From Deltaproteobacteria bacterium (lineage in GTDB: Bacteria > Myxococcota_A > UBA9160 > UBA4427): a stretch of DNA of 51,296 nucleotides. Shown here one piece after another: positions 25,605 through 33,246 of the stretch (position 1 is the first letter of the stretch; each line of letters starts with the position of its first letter). Below the pieces are notes generated by a model. It ran no database searches. It was not told where the DNA came from and was given only the letters and a program-made list of their open reading frames with translations. The DNA is taken from positions 1 to 51,296 of the forward strand of contig PBFW01000051.1 of NCBI GenBank assembly GCA_002719955.1, in the 5' to 3' direction. The translations under genes and the position numbers were made by a program.

Positions 25605-26183
25605 ATGCAAACGAAATGGGCGGTGGTGCTTCTACTGGTCGGAGCGCTCGTCTTCATGACGACGGGCTGCGGCGAGGAGGAAATGATTGGCGCCCCGGCG
25701 GTCACTGACTTCGAGGCCGAAAGGCAGGCGCTCGCGGATCGCAAGCAATCCGAGAAGTCTGTGAATCAACGGGCGAAGCTGGCCCCTCCGAAACCGGATG
25801 CCGCCGCGTCGACCGAAGGATACGCGACAGGTGAGCGGGACTATTTCTATGATCCGCGTAACAAGCGAGATCCGTTCCGATCGATTCGCTTCGTCGACAA
25901 TGGTCCGGAGCAGAAGGATTTCGGACCGCTCGGAGATTTCGAGCTGGGGCAGCTCGAATTGCAGGCCGTGATCTGGGACGCGCTGAATCCGCGCGCGCTG
26001 ATCCTCGATCCGGGGGGCCGTTCGTTCATCATTCGAGAGGGCGCCGCGATCGGGAAGAATAATGGCCAGGTAATTCACATTGGCGACAACCTCGTTCTCG
26101 TCAAAGAGACATACGAGAACTTCGCAGGTGAACGGACGACGAAAGACGTTGAATTGCGGATTCGTCTGAGCCAAGGAGGGTGA
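25605..26183 (+). CDS. pilP: type IV pilus inner-membrane lipoprotein PilP
   Basis: A 192-residue lipoprotein. The ATG at 25605, with GGGGAG 6-7 nt upstream, begins a lipoprotein signal ending in a Thr-Thr-Gly-Cys lipobox. The longer frame from 25569 puts 12 extra residues before the signal. A flexible linker follows, then the C-terminal beta-sandwich with the hallmark 'YDPRNKRDPFRSI' and 'LRLQAVIWD..NPRALI'-type sequence, which docks on the PilQ N0/N1 domains. 'IREGAAIGKNNGQVIHI' is typical. It overlaps or abuts pilQ. Confidence 0.92.
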   Translation: MQTKWAVVLLLVGALVFMTTGCGEEEMIGAPAVTDFEAERQALADRKQSEKSVNQRAKLAPPKPDAAASTEGYATGERDYFYDPRNKRDPFRSIRFVDNGPEQKDFGPLGDFELGQLELQAVIWDALNPRALILDPGGRSFIIREGAAIGKNNGQVIHIGDNLVLVKETYENFAGERTTKDVELRIRLSQGG

Positions 26184-26188
26184 GCTCG

Positions 26189-29100
26189 ATGGTCGATCCG
26201 AGAAACGGATGGCTCGAAATTGGAATCCAGAACGTGGTGGCAACGCTTGTTGTGGCCATTGCTGTGATGGGTTGTGCTGCGTCGCAGATGCCTACGGGCT
26301 TTGCGATCAGCTCGACGGTTCAGACGATCGCAGAAGTGTCGGTCTCTCGGGACGGGGATAGCAGTATCATTCGTCTCGCGGGATTGGAGGATCCGGCCTA
26401 TTCGGTGGCGACTCTGGACGATCCGAACCTGGTCGTCGTGGACCTGGTCGGGGTGGATCAGGCCGAGGCGGAGAGCGCGATGGGCGTGGCCCCGGACGAA
26501 GCCCAGCAGATTGCGGCCTATGATGGTGTGATCGACCTGGTGACGTTCTCGACCTTCGAAGAGGAAGGCGGTGCGCCGCTCACTCGGGTGGAGATCGCGA
26601 TGGCAGACGCGGGCCAGGCCGAGGTCGTCTCGACGGGCGAGGGGCTTGAGATCCGGGTTTCCCCCGCAGGATTGGGTGGCGACCTCGACATGACCGCCGA
26701 ATTGTCTCCGGACTGGGCCGATGAGAAGATCGCGGCCGAGATGCCCGACGTGGAGCCCTGGCAGACCGTCGAGGATTCCTCCGACCGGATGGACATGGAC
26801 GATTCGCCGCTGATGACGACGGCTCCGGTGACGGTTTCCGAGCCGCTGCCGGCTGCGACCCAGCTGACCGGCATGTCTGTGGAGACCATGGATCTCGGCG
26901 TGCTGGTGGCGCTCGAAACCAATGGTGGCATCGGTGCCATCGAAGCCTTCACGCTCGAGGATCCCGCGCGCCTGGTCGTAGATTTGATGGGACTCGAGGC
27001 GTCCGCGAGTGCGGGCAATATCAGCGTCGATTCCAGCTTCGTGACGGGGATTCGGGTGGGCAGCCATGAGGGCAAGGTCCGAGTGGTCGTCGATGGAGGC
27101 CTCGAAGCCGGTGGTTTCGAGGGGCGGCAGGTCATGCCCGGAACCCGTGGACTCTGGGTGGCGATCGGCAGTGGTGAGGCGCTCAGCCGGGCGATGAACG
27201 AAGCCCTTGCGGCCTCGGAATCGACCTGGATCGCGAGTGCAACACCGGATCCTGTCGAGGAACTCACCCCATTCAGCGAGGAAGCAGCGGCGGCCTTCGA
27301 GGACACGTTCGACGAGCAGACCGAGACCTTCGCCGCGGCGCCCGCCATGGTTGGGGTCGAAGAGTACGAGGAGCCGGTCGAAGTATTCGAGATCAGCGAC
27401 GCGCCGGTCGAGGCGCTCGAAACCGGCGACGAGCCCGGGATAATTTCGATGGAGGCCTTCGAGCTGACCGAGGTCTATGGGCTCCACTACGAGCGAGCCA
27501 ATGGCCTCGATCGCACGGCGATCCTCTCCGATGATTCCGTGACCTATACGACGAGCGCGCCGGATGCGACGACCCTGGTCGTCAGCATCCAGAACGCCCA
27601 GATCAGCGAAGCGGCCTCGGACCGGATCTTCCCCCAGGCGGGGGGGCCGATTTCCCTGATTCACGCTTTCCAGCAGCCCGACCTCGAAGTCCCCGAAGTC
27701 CGCGTGGTCTTCACGCGGGCGCCTGACCAGGCGCCTGTCGTAAGCCGACGGGGTTCGATGATCTTCGTCGATTTCGCCGATCTCGGCGCGGCCGCGGCGC
27801 CGCCGCCGGCCTTTCCGAATGCCGGGGCGACGGATGAACCGGCACCGATGCTGGCTTCTGCCCCGGCACCCACGGAGGCGGCGATGCTCGACGAGCTTGC
27901 CGCATTCGGGATCGAGGCCGCCGAACCGGTAGAACCCGCGGCGGCGACAATGGCCGCAGTGTCTCCAGTTCCGATGGAGGCCGATGCGACGATGTCCGAG
28001 GTGCCCGCTGCGGCGCCGATGGAGGTGATCTCCGGGTTGCCGAGTTTCGACGACGATTCGGGGATGCTGACGCTGCCCCCGACGTTGGATGGTGAAGCTC
28101 CGGCCTCGATATGGGACGCGCCCGTATCGGTGGTTGCGGCTCCGGCTCCGGCTCCGGCTGCGGTCGAGGTGCCCGCGGCGATCGAGGTGCTCGAAGAGGG
28201 CGGCTTGATCGACGGCAAGGAATATCGTGGACGACGCGTTTCCCTCGACTTCAAGGACGTGGCGATCGCGGACGTGCTGCGGCTGATCGCCGAGGTCAGT
28301 GATCTCAATATCATCGCGGGCGACGAGGTCTCCGGCAATGTCACGATTCGTCTGGTCGAGGTGCCCTGGGATCAGGCCCTCGACGTCATCCTCATGACCA
28401 AGGGCCTCGGCTTCGTTCGAGTGGGCAACGTGCTGCGGATCGCTCCGTCGGATGTGCTCAAGGCCGAGGAAGAGGTACGACTCCAGGAAAGACGCAACAA
28501 GGAGAAGCTCGAGGATCTCGAGGTCAAGCTGCTTCCGGTGAACTACGCCTCGGTGAAGGACACAGAGGGCCTTATCAAGCGGCTCCTCTCGGCTCGTGGC
28601 ACGGTGAATCTCGACGAGCGCACCAATACGTTGATCATCAAGGATATCAGTTCCGTGATCGACGAGGCGAGTGCGCTGATCGCAGCCATCGATACCCAGA
28701 CGCCGCAGGTCATGATCGAAGCGAAGATCGTCGAGGCGAATCTCGACTTTACGCGTGAGCTCGGATCCGTGTGGGGCGCTCAGACGAACCAGTTCGTGGA
28801 CGCCTTCGATCCGGATACGCCGCGAACGGATCTCGGCAGCGAGGATCTCACCTTCATCGACAGCAACAGTCTGGCCTTCGGCAATCCGATCACGGCTGTC
28901 CCGACCGGCTTGCTGACCATGGGTGCCCTGATCCTCGATCAGGACTTCCGGGTCGATGTCCAGATCCAGGCGGCCGAGTCGACGGGTGATGGCAAGGTCG
29001 TCTCGAGTCCGCGCATCGTGACCCTCGACAACAAGGAAGCCCGGATCGAACAGGGTGTGTCGATTCCCTTCCAGACCTTCGAAGGGGGCGATGCCAAGCT

Positions 29101-29467
29101 CGAGTTCATCGACGCCGTGCTCTCGCTCGTCGTGACGCCGCATATCACGGCCGACGAGAGCATCATCATGGAGATCGAGGTGACTCGAAACGCGCCGGAC
29201 GGAACGGTCCCGACGCCGACGGGATCTCCCGCGATCTCCAAGAACGTGGCCGAGACCGAAACCCTCGTGAAGGATGGTCAGACCCTCGTTCTGGGTGGCA
29301 TCTATACGATCACCAAGAGCAAGACACAGAGTCGGGTGCCTTATCTGCACCGGATTCCGGTCATCGGGAACGCCTTCAAGAGCAACAACGTGATCGATAA
29401 TCGCAAGGAACTGCTCGTCTTCGTGACGCCGCGCATCGTGCGGCTGCCGGAGATGGCCAGCAACTGA
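26189..29467 (+). CDS. pilQ: type IV pilus secretin PilQ, long form with three AMIN-like domains
   Basis: A 1092-residue outer-membrane secretin through which the pilus exits. The ATG at 26189 has AAGGAGGG 8 nt upstream; a GTG at 26180 overlapping the pilP stop is possible. The N-terminal signal ends in 'AVMGCAAS', a plausible lipobox, so it may be a lipoprotein. Three AMIN-like beta domains that can bind peptidoglycan appear at about residues 45-160, 225-335 and 415-525. A Pro/Ala-rich linker follows (about 530-675). N0 is at about 676-745 ('VSLDFKDVAIADVLRLIAEVS') and N1 about 780-845. The secretin barrel to the end has 'VPYLHRIPVIGNAFK' (split) and 'ELLVFVTPRI'. It is considerably longer than typical 700-residue PilQ, owing to the third AMIN-like region and the linker. 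Confidence 0.95.
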   Translation: MVDPRNGWLEIGIQNVVATLVVAIAVMGCAASQMPTGFAISSTVQTIAEVSVSRDGDSSIIRLAGLEDPAYSVATLDDPNLVVVDLVGVDQAEAESAMGVAPDEAQQIAAYDGVIDLVTFSTFEEEGGAPLTRVEIAMADAGQAEVVSTGEGLEIRVSPAGLGGDLDMTAELSPDWADEKIAAEMPDVEPWQTVEDSSDRMDMDDSPLMTTAPVTVSEPLPAATQLTGMSVETMDLGVLVALETNGGIGAIEAFTLEDPARLVVDLMGLEASASAGNISVDSSFVTGIRVGSHEGKVRVVVDGGLEAGGFEGRQVMPGTRGLWVAIGSGEALSRAMNEALAASESTWIASATPDPVEELTPFSEEAAAAFEDTFDEQTETFAAAPAMVGVEEYEEPVEVFEISDAPVEALETGDEPGIISMEAFELTEVYGLHYERANGLDRTAILSDDSVTYTTSAPDATTLVVSIQNAQISEAASDRIFPQAGGPISLIHAFQQPDLEVPEVRVVFTRAPDQAPVVSRRGSMIFVDFADLGAAAAPPPAFPNAGATDEPAPMLASAPAPTEAAMLDELAAFGIEAAEPVEPAAATMAAVSPVPMEADATMSEVPAAAPMEVISGLPSFDDDSGMLTLPPTLDGEAPASIWDAPVSVVAAPAPAPAAVEVPAAIEVLEEGGLIDGKEYRGRRVSLDFKDVAIADVLRLIAEVSDLNIIAGDEVSGNVTIRLVEVPWDQALDVILMTKGLGFVRVGNVLRIAPSDVLKAEEEVRLQERRNKEKLEDLEVKLLPVNYASVKDTEGLIKRLLSARGTVNLDERTNTLIIKDISSVIDEASALIAAIDTQTPQVMIEAKIVEANLDFTRELGSVWGAQTNQFVDAFDPDTPRTDLGSEDLTFIDSNSLAFGNPITAVPTGLLTMGALILDQDFRVDVQIQAAESTGDGKVVSSPRIVTLDNKEARIEQGVSIPFQTFEGGDAKLEFIDAVLSLVVTPHITADESIIMEIEVTRNAPDGTVPTPTGSPAISKNVAETETLVKDGQTLVLGGIYTITKSKTQSRVPYLHRIPVIGNAFKSNNVIDNRKELLVFVTPRIVRLPEMASN

Positions 29468-29522
29468 TCGGGTGACCCGATCACCGGGATCCAGTGAGGT
29501 CCTGGTCGGAGACCTCGGACGA

Positions 29523-29549
29523 CGGGGGGAGCTTGCTTCCCCCGTTTTT
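29523..29549 (+). terminator. Rho-independent terminator after pilQ
   Basis: Stem CGGGGGGAGC / GCTTCCCCCG (one G-T pair, tight TT loop that would open slightly) followed by TTTTT at 29545-29549. It is 55 bp beyond the pilQ stop and just before aroK, so it would end the pilMNOPQ transcript. Confidence 0.8.
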
Positions 29550-29550
29550 C

Positions 29551-29556
29551 TATACT
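29551..29556 (+). promoter_or_regulatory. possible -10 box of a near-leaderless aroK promoter
   Basis: TATACT lies immediately after the terminator T-run and 6 bp before the GTG start of aroK. A start point 7 nt downstream of the hexamer would coincide with the GTG, so the mRNA might be leaderless. No recognisable -35 is seen. Confidence 0.3.
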
Positions 29557-29562
29557 GCCTCC

Positions 29563-30096
29563 GTGTCCGGGAATCATCCGTCGCAGAGCAGGCCGATCTA
29601 TCTCGTCGGCATGATGGGGGCCGGCAAATCGACGGTCGGGCCGGGACTTGCCGCACGCCTGGGCCGCCCTTTCCTGGATATCGACCAGGAGGTCGAGCGC
29701 GTCTCGGGATATGAGATCAGTGAAATTTTCGAGCGCGAGGGGGAGACTCGCTTTCGGGAGCTCGAGGCCGAGGCGATCGAGCGGGCTTCACAGGAGGGTG
29801 CGGTCATCGCGCTCGGCGGCGGTGCGATCTCGCAGCCCGGAGCGGCCGAGCGCCTCGTCGCTCGGGGATGCGTCGTCTTCCTGAGGGCCGATCCCGAGAT
29901 CCTGATCGAGCGGATTGGCGATGCCTCGACCCGCCCCTTGCTGGCTGGGCTCGACCGTGGTGGGCAGATAGATCGGTTGCGGTCGCTTCTTGCCGAGCGC
30001 CTGGTCCACTACCAACGGGCGAGTATCGAGGTCGATGCTTCACGCCGGGCCGAAGAGGTCGTCGACGAGATCGTCGTCGCCCTTCAGGCGGATTGA
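29563..30096 (+). CDS. aroK: shikimate kinase
   Basis: A 177-residue kinase phosphorylating shikimate at the 3-hydroxyl. Walker A is in 'VGMMGAGKSTVG' (residues about 16-24). 'FLDIDQEVE' has the substrate-binding Asp, and 'FREREVE..'-like 'FRELEAEAI' and 'ALGGGAI' are the shikimate motifs; 'RPLL' is the lid arginine. The GTG at 29563 is chosen because the longer frame runs through the terminator hairpin. It has no SD. aroB follows after 39 bp. The pilQ-aroK-aroB order is conserved in many proteobacteria. Confidence 0.93.
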   Translation: MSGNHPSQSRPIYLVGMMGAGKSTVGPGLAARLGRPFLDIDQEVERVSGYEISEIFEREGETRFRELEAEAIERASQEGAVIALGGGAISQPGAAERLVARGCVVFLRADPEILIERIGDASTRPLLAGLDRGGQIDRLRSLLAERLVHYQRASIEVDASRRAEEVVDEIVVALQAD

Positions 30097-30135
30097 CCGC
30101 CGCGGGCGCGGCGGAGAGAGAGTAAGACGGAGCAG

Positions 30136-31290
30136 ATGGCGGCGAAGAAATCAGCGAGTGGGAGCGGGGGAGTAAAGGCGTCGAGCGGTCGATTGTCGGG
30201 GGGCGGGCGTGTGCGAGCGAAGGTTCCCGTATCCCTTGGCGAACGCAGCTACAACGTCGAACTGGGGAGCGACTGGTTGACCACGATCGGTCGGCGTGTC
30301 TCCGGCCGTCTCGCGGCGGAAAGGATCGCTCTCGTTACCGTACCGACCGTCGCGAGGCGTTATGCGCCGATGCTCACCCGAGGCCTCACGGCCAAGGGCT
30401 CCCGGGTTCGACGAATCGTCGTCCCGGATGGTGATGCGTCGAAGAATCTTGCCCAACTCGGCAAGCTCTATGACCGGTTTCTGGATCATGGACTCGACCG
30501 TGGATCGGCGGTCGTGACCCTCGGCGGGGGGGTGGCGGGCGATCTCGGCGGATTCGCGGCGGCCTCCTTTCTCAGGGGGATCCCCTTCGCACAGGTGCCC
30601 ACGACGGTATTGGCGATGGTCGATGCCTCGATCGGCGGAAAGACCGGTGTGAACCTGGCGCAGGGCAAGAATCTCGTGGGCGCCTTCCATCAGCCGCGAG
30701 GGGTCTACATCGATGTCGCGACGCTGCGCTCCCTGCCGCGCCGTGAACGAGCGGCGGGCGCAGCCGAGTTGATCAAGGCAGCCGCGATCTGGGACGCGGA
30801 TTTCTTCGATTGGTTGGAATCGCGAATCGAGGCATTTCTGGATCTCGATCCGAAGGTGGTGTTGCCCGCGCTCGAACGCGCCTGCGCGATCAAGGCGGAG
30901 GTCGTCTCGCGCGACGAGCGAGAAGGCGGACTCCGCCGGCTGCTCAATTTTGGGCATACCCTGGCGCACGCGATCGAGAAGCACGCCCGGTATCGGGGCG
31001 TCCTGCATGGGGAGGCGGTGGCGATCGGGATGGTCTTTGCGGCGGATCGGTCAGAGGCGCTGGGTTTTGCCCCCGCTGGCACCTGCGATCGCCTGACGAA
31101 TCTGCTCGAACGAGCGGGATTGCCGACACGGCCAGCGGATAGGCCCCGATCTGCTTACCTATCGGCCATTGCCGTCGATAAGAAGAAACAGGGCGGCAAG
31201 ATTCATTTTGTAGTACTGGACGGCATCGGCTCGTCGAGTACTGCGGCGTTGCGCCCGCAGGATATCCTTCCGGTTGGATGGAGCGCCTGA
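30136..31290 (+). CDS. aroB: 3-dehydroquinate synthase
   Basis: A 384-residue NAD- and metal-dependent enzyme converting DAHP to 3-dehydroquinate. It has 'VPDGDASKNL', 'TLGGGVAGDLGGFAAASFLRG', 'QVPTTVLAMVDASIGGKTGVNL' (in blocks), 'ELIKAAAI' and the metal-binding His in 'LNFGHTLAHAIE' and 'LHGEAVAIGM'. An Arg/Gly/Ser-rich stretch of about 30 residues precedes the conserved domain, so a later start is conceivable, but the ATG is used because no other start has a good SD. It follows aroK after 39 bp. Confidence 0.95.
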   Translation: MAAKKSASGSGGVKASSGRLSGGGRVRAKVPVSLGERSYNVELGSDWLTTIGRRVSGRLAAERIALVTVPTVARRYAPMLTRGLTAKGSRVRRIVVPDGDASKNLAQLGKLYDRFLDHGLDRGSAVVTLGGGVAGDLGGFAAASFLRGIPFAQVPTTVLAMVDASIGGKTGVNLAQGKNLVGAFHQPRGVYIDVATLRSLPRRERAAGAAELIKAAAIWDADFFDWLESRIEAFLDLDPKVVLPALERACAIKAEVVSRDEREGGLRRLLNFGHTLAHAIEKHARYRGVLHGEAVAIGMVFAADRSEALGFAPAGTCDRLTNLLERAGLPTRPADRPRSAYLSAIAVDKKKQGGKIHFVVLDGIGSSSTAALRPQDILPVGWSA

Positions 31291-31331
31291 GCGGGCGCTT
31301 GGGAACCGGATCTGCAGGGGGAAATGTGGAG

Positions 31332-32063
31332 ATGGGAATTTCGGCATGGACGCGGCGCGACCGACTGGAACGGATCGCATCCGCTGAGCGCGACCGGCGA
31401 GCCGGTCGAATTGACCTCGCGATCGCCGTCCTCGGCGAGGGGACGGAATGGCCTGCCCGGGTCGTTCTCTCGCTCACGCGGCTCGCGCCGGACGAGGGCG
31501 CGGAGGCGCGCGCGATCCTCGAGCGTGGGCTCGACGATTGGGCGGCGGAGAGCGGGATCGATCCCCTGGACCCCGACGCAGCGTCGGGCGTGGCGGGTTC
31601 GGTGGGGTCCGAGGTTGAGGCCGGTGATCTGGACTCGCCGATCGAGCCCGATGAATTCGAGCGAGCGTTCGCGCAGGCCGAGGCGCAGACCGACGAAATG
31701 CGCGACGTGAATCGCGTGGCCGAGCAGATCCTGAGCGACGAACCGGCGGGTCTCGAGGAAATCGAGGGCCAGGAACTCGCCCCCGGCGATCGTGGGCCGG
31801 GCGAGGTCGACCCGCCGGCCGCCGCGGCCGCTGGTGTCGAATCGCGGATGACCGAAACCGACGCGGTCTGGTCCGACACGGCGGGTTGGCTCGAACCGAC
31901 GGCGGCCGCCGCATTCTCCGAGGATTCGGGCGCGTGGCGGGACGAGGAGTCCATCGGATTCCGGACCGCGGGCGGGGGCCGACCCTCGCGCGAGGTGGTC
32001 GTCGCGACGCTCGAACGATGGCTGGTGAACCTCGACGAAAGCAAGCTGGGGAGGGCTCAATGA
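31332..32063 (+). CDS. acidic, largely disordered protein of unknown function, upstream of a roadblock gene
   Basis: About 243 residues (up to 261 if the in-frame ATG at 31278, inside aroB, is used; a GTG at 31326 is also possible with AGGGGG upstream). I do not recognise a family. It has an Arg-rich helical N-terminus ('WTRRDRLERIASAERDRRAGR') and an acidic middle with a helix ('FERAFAQAEAQTDEMRDVNRVAEQIL'). A Pro/Ala/Gly linker follows, then a C-terminal helix ('REVVVATLERWLVNLDES'). Its stop overlaps the start of the roadblock gene (ATGA), which argues that the two products act together. An adaptor or tether is plausible; no catalytic motif is visible. Confidence 0.65.
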   Translation: MGISAWTRRDRLERIASAERDRRAGRIDLAIAVLGEGTEWPARVVLSLTRLAPDEGAEARAILERGLDDWAAESGIDPLDPDAASGVAGSVGSEVEAGDLDSPIEPDEFERAFAQAEAQTDEMRDVNRVAEQILSDEPAGLEEIEGQELAPGDRGPGEVDPPAAAAAGVESRMTETDAVWSDTAGWLEPTAAAAFSEDSGAWRDEESIGFRTAGGGRPSREVVVATLERWLVNLDESKLGRAQ

Positions 32064-32440
32064 GTTTCGAGGCGATTCTTCAATCGATCGTGGACGAATC
32101 CGGTGGCGGCTTTGCTGGGGCCTTGATGGGGCTCGACGGGATCGCGATCTCGCAGGTGGCCGCGTCGAATCCGCCGGACGTGCGCGATCCCCTCGAAGGC
32201 GATGTCACGAATGCGGGGATCGAGTTCGGACGCATTCTCGGGGATATGACGAAGGCGGGGGATTCACTCGGGACGGGCAGCTTGCGCGAGGTGATGATCT
32301 CATTGGACCGTGTGAACCTGATCTTCCACACGGTCGACGATGATCTGGTGTTGGTGCTTGCGCTCGGTCCGGATGGCAATCTGGGCAAGGCGCGCTACCT
32401 CATCCGCCGAAGCCTGGTGGAGATTCGCGCTGAGCTCTGA
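32060..32440 (+). CDS. roadblock/LC7-domain protein (MglB-like)
   Basis: A 126-residue single-domain roadblock protein: 'SFEAILQSIVDESGGGFAGALMGLDGIAIS' at the start, 'LREVMISLDRVNLIFHTVDDDLVLVLALG' in the core and 'GKARYLIRRSLVEIRAEL' at the end. Homologues such as MglB dimerise and act on Ras-like GTPases (MglA) that set cell polarity and activate T4P. No MglA-type GTPase gene is in this window. The ATG overlaps the stop of the acidic protein gene. Its place between pilQ/aro genes and a large TPR gene suggests a pilus-polarity role, which is inference. Confidence 0.85.
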   Translation: MSFEAILQSIVDESGGGFAGALMGLDGIAISQVAASNPPDVRDPLEGDVTNAGIEFGRILGDMTKAGDSLGTGSLREVMISLDRVNLIFHTVDDDLVLVLALGPDGNLGKARYLIRRSLVEIRAEL

Positions 32441-32494
32441 CGGGGTCACAGGCGCCATGCTCGGGTGTTTCGAGGCAATTCGGAGGGTCGACCG

Positions 32495-32944
32495 GTGTCC
32501 AAGAGTTCCAAGCGTATTCTCGTGATCCATGGACCGAACCTCAACCTGTTGGGGCGCCGGGAGCCAGAGGTCTACGGGACGCAGACGCTGGCCGATATCG
32601 ACAGTTCGCTCGATGCCGCCGCCAAGGAATTGGACATCGAGATCGACGCCTTCCAATCGAACCACGAAGGTGAGTTGATCGACCGGATCCAGGAAGCGAT
32701 GGGCGTGGCCTCGGGCATCCTCATCAATCCGGGCGGGTTCACGCATACCAGCGTGGCGCTTCGAGACGCGCTGCTCGCGACCGGCTTGCCGATCGTTGAG
32801 GTCCACCTCTCGAATGTCTATGCACGCGAGGATTTCCGCCAGAAGTCCTTCGTCTCGGCGATTGCCCTGGGCGTCGTGTCCGGCCTGGGCGCCGATGGTT
32901 ACCGCTTCGGTCTGGAAGCGCTGGCCCGACACGTCGACGGCTGA
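32495..32944 (+). CDS. aroQ: 3-dehydroquinate dehydratase, type II
   Basis: A 149-residue dodecameric-type dehydratase of the shikimate pathway. '[18 protein letters not shown]' carries the catalytic Tyr and Arg. '[13 protein letters not shown]', '[16 protein letters not shown]' and '[12 protein letters not shown]' (general-acid His) complete the active site. The GTG at 32495 has GGAGGG 7 nt upstream; the frame from 32465 would add ten non-conserved residues. With aroK and aroB it makes three shikimate genes, interleaved here with motility-type genes. Confidence 0.95.
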   Translation: MSKSSKRILVIHGPNLNLLGRREPEVYGTQTLADIDSSLDAAAKELDIEIDAFQSNHEGELIDRIQEAMGVASGILINPGGFTHTSVALRDALLATGLPIVEVHLSNVYAREDFRQKSFVSAIALGVVSGLGADGYRFGLEALARHVDG

Positions 32945-33246
32945 GCGGCCCCTCCCCGACCTCCTCTCCGTGCTCTCTCGTGGTTCCAGGGTCGCCCGTG
33001 AGGGCGTGCGAGCGCCGCTATTGGCGGGGGGGGTCTTCCCTTGCTTCGACGTCGGGCGCGCAGGAGCCTTCGAGGGGCTCGGCGAACGGCGGTTGACCCC
33101 ATGGGGCAACGACTCGATCTGTCGCGTGCCCCCCCCAGAGTCTCGTCTCAAGGGGGCGCACGGCTCGCCGATACGAATAGTCGAAGACCCATCTCGCTCG
33201 GTGTGCTGGGTCCGATGTCGTTCTCATTCGCCGTGCTGAGGGTTCA
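32945..33246. other. 302-bp gap before the large TPR gene
   Basis: GC-rich, with homopolymeric C and G runs (near 33030 and 33130) and a CCCCATGGGG palindrome near 33097. No frame in it looks like a gene. TTGACC at about 33094 resembles a -35 box but has no matching -10. A promoter for the TPR gene is expected here but not identified. Confidence 0.4.

Noticed and set aside
26075..29656. Very long minus-strand open frame (about 1190 codons) opposite pilQ
   Set aside because: It is Arg/His/Asp-rich shadow sequence caused by GC-rich codon bias; pilQ on the plus strand has recognisable domains throughout.
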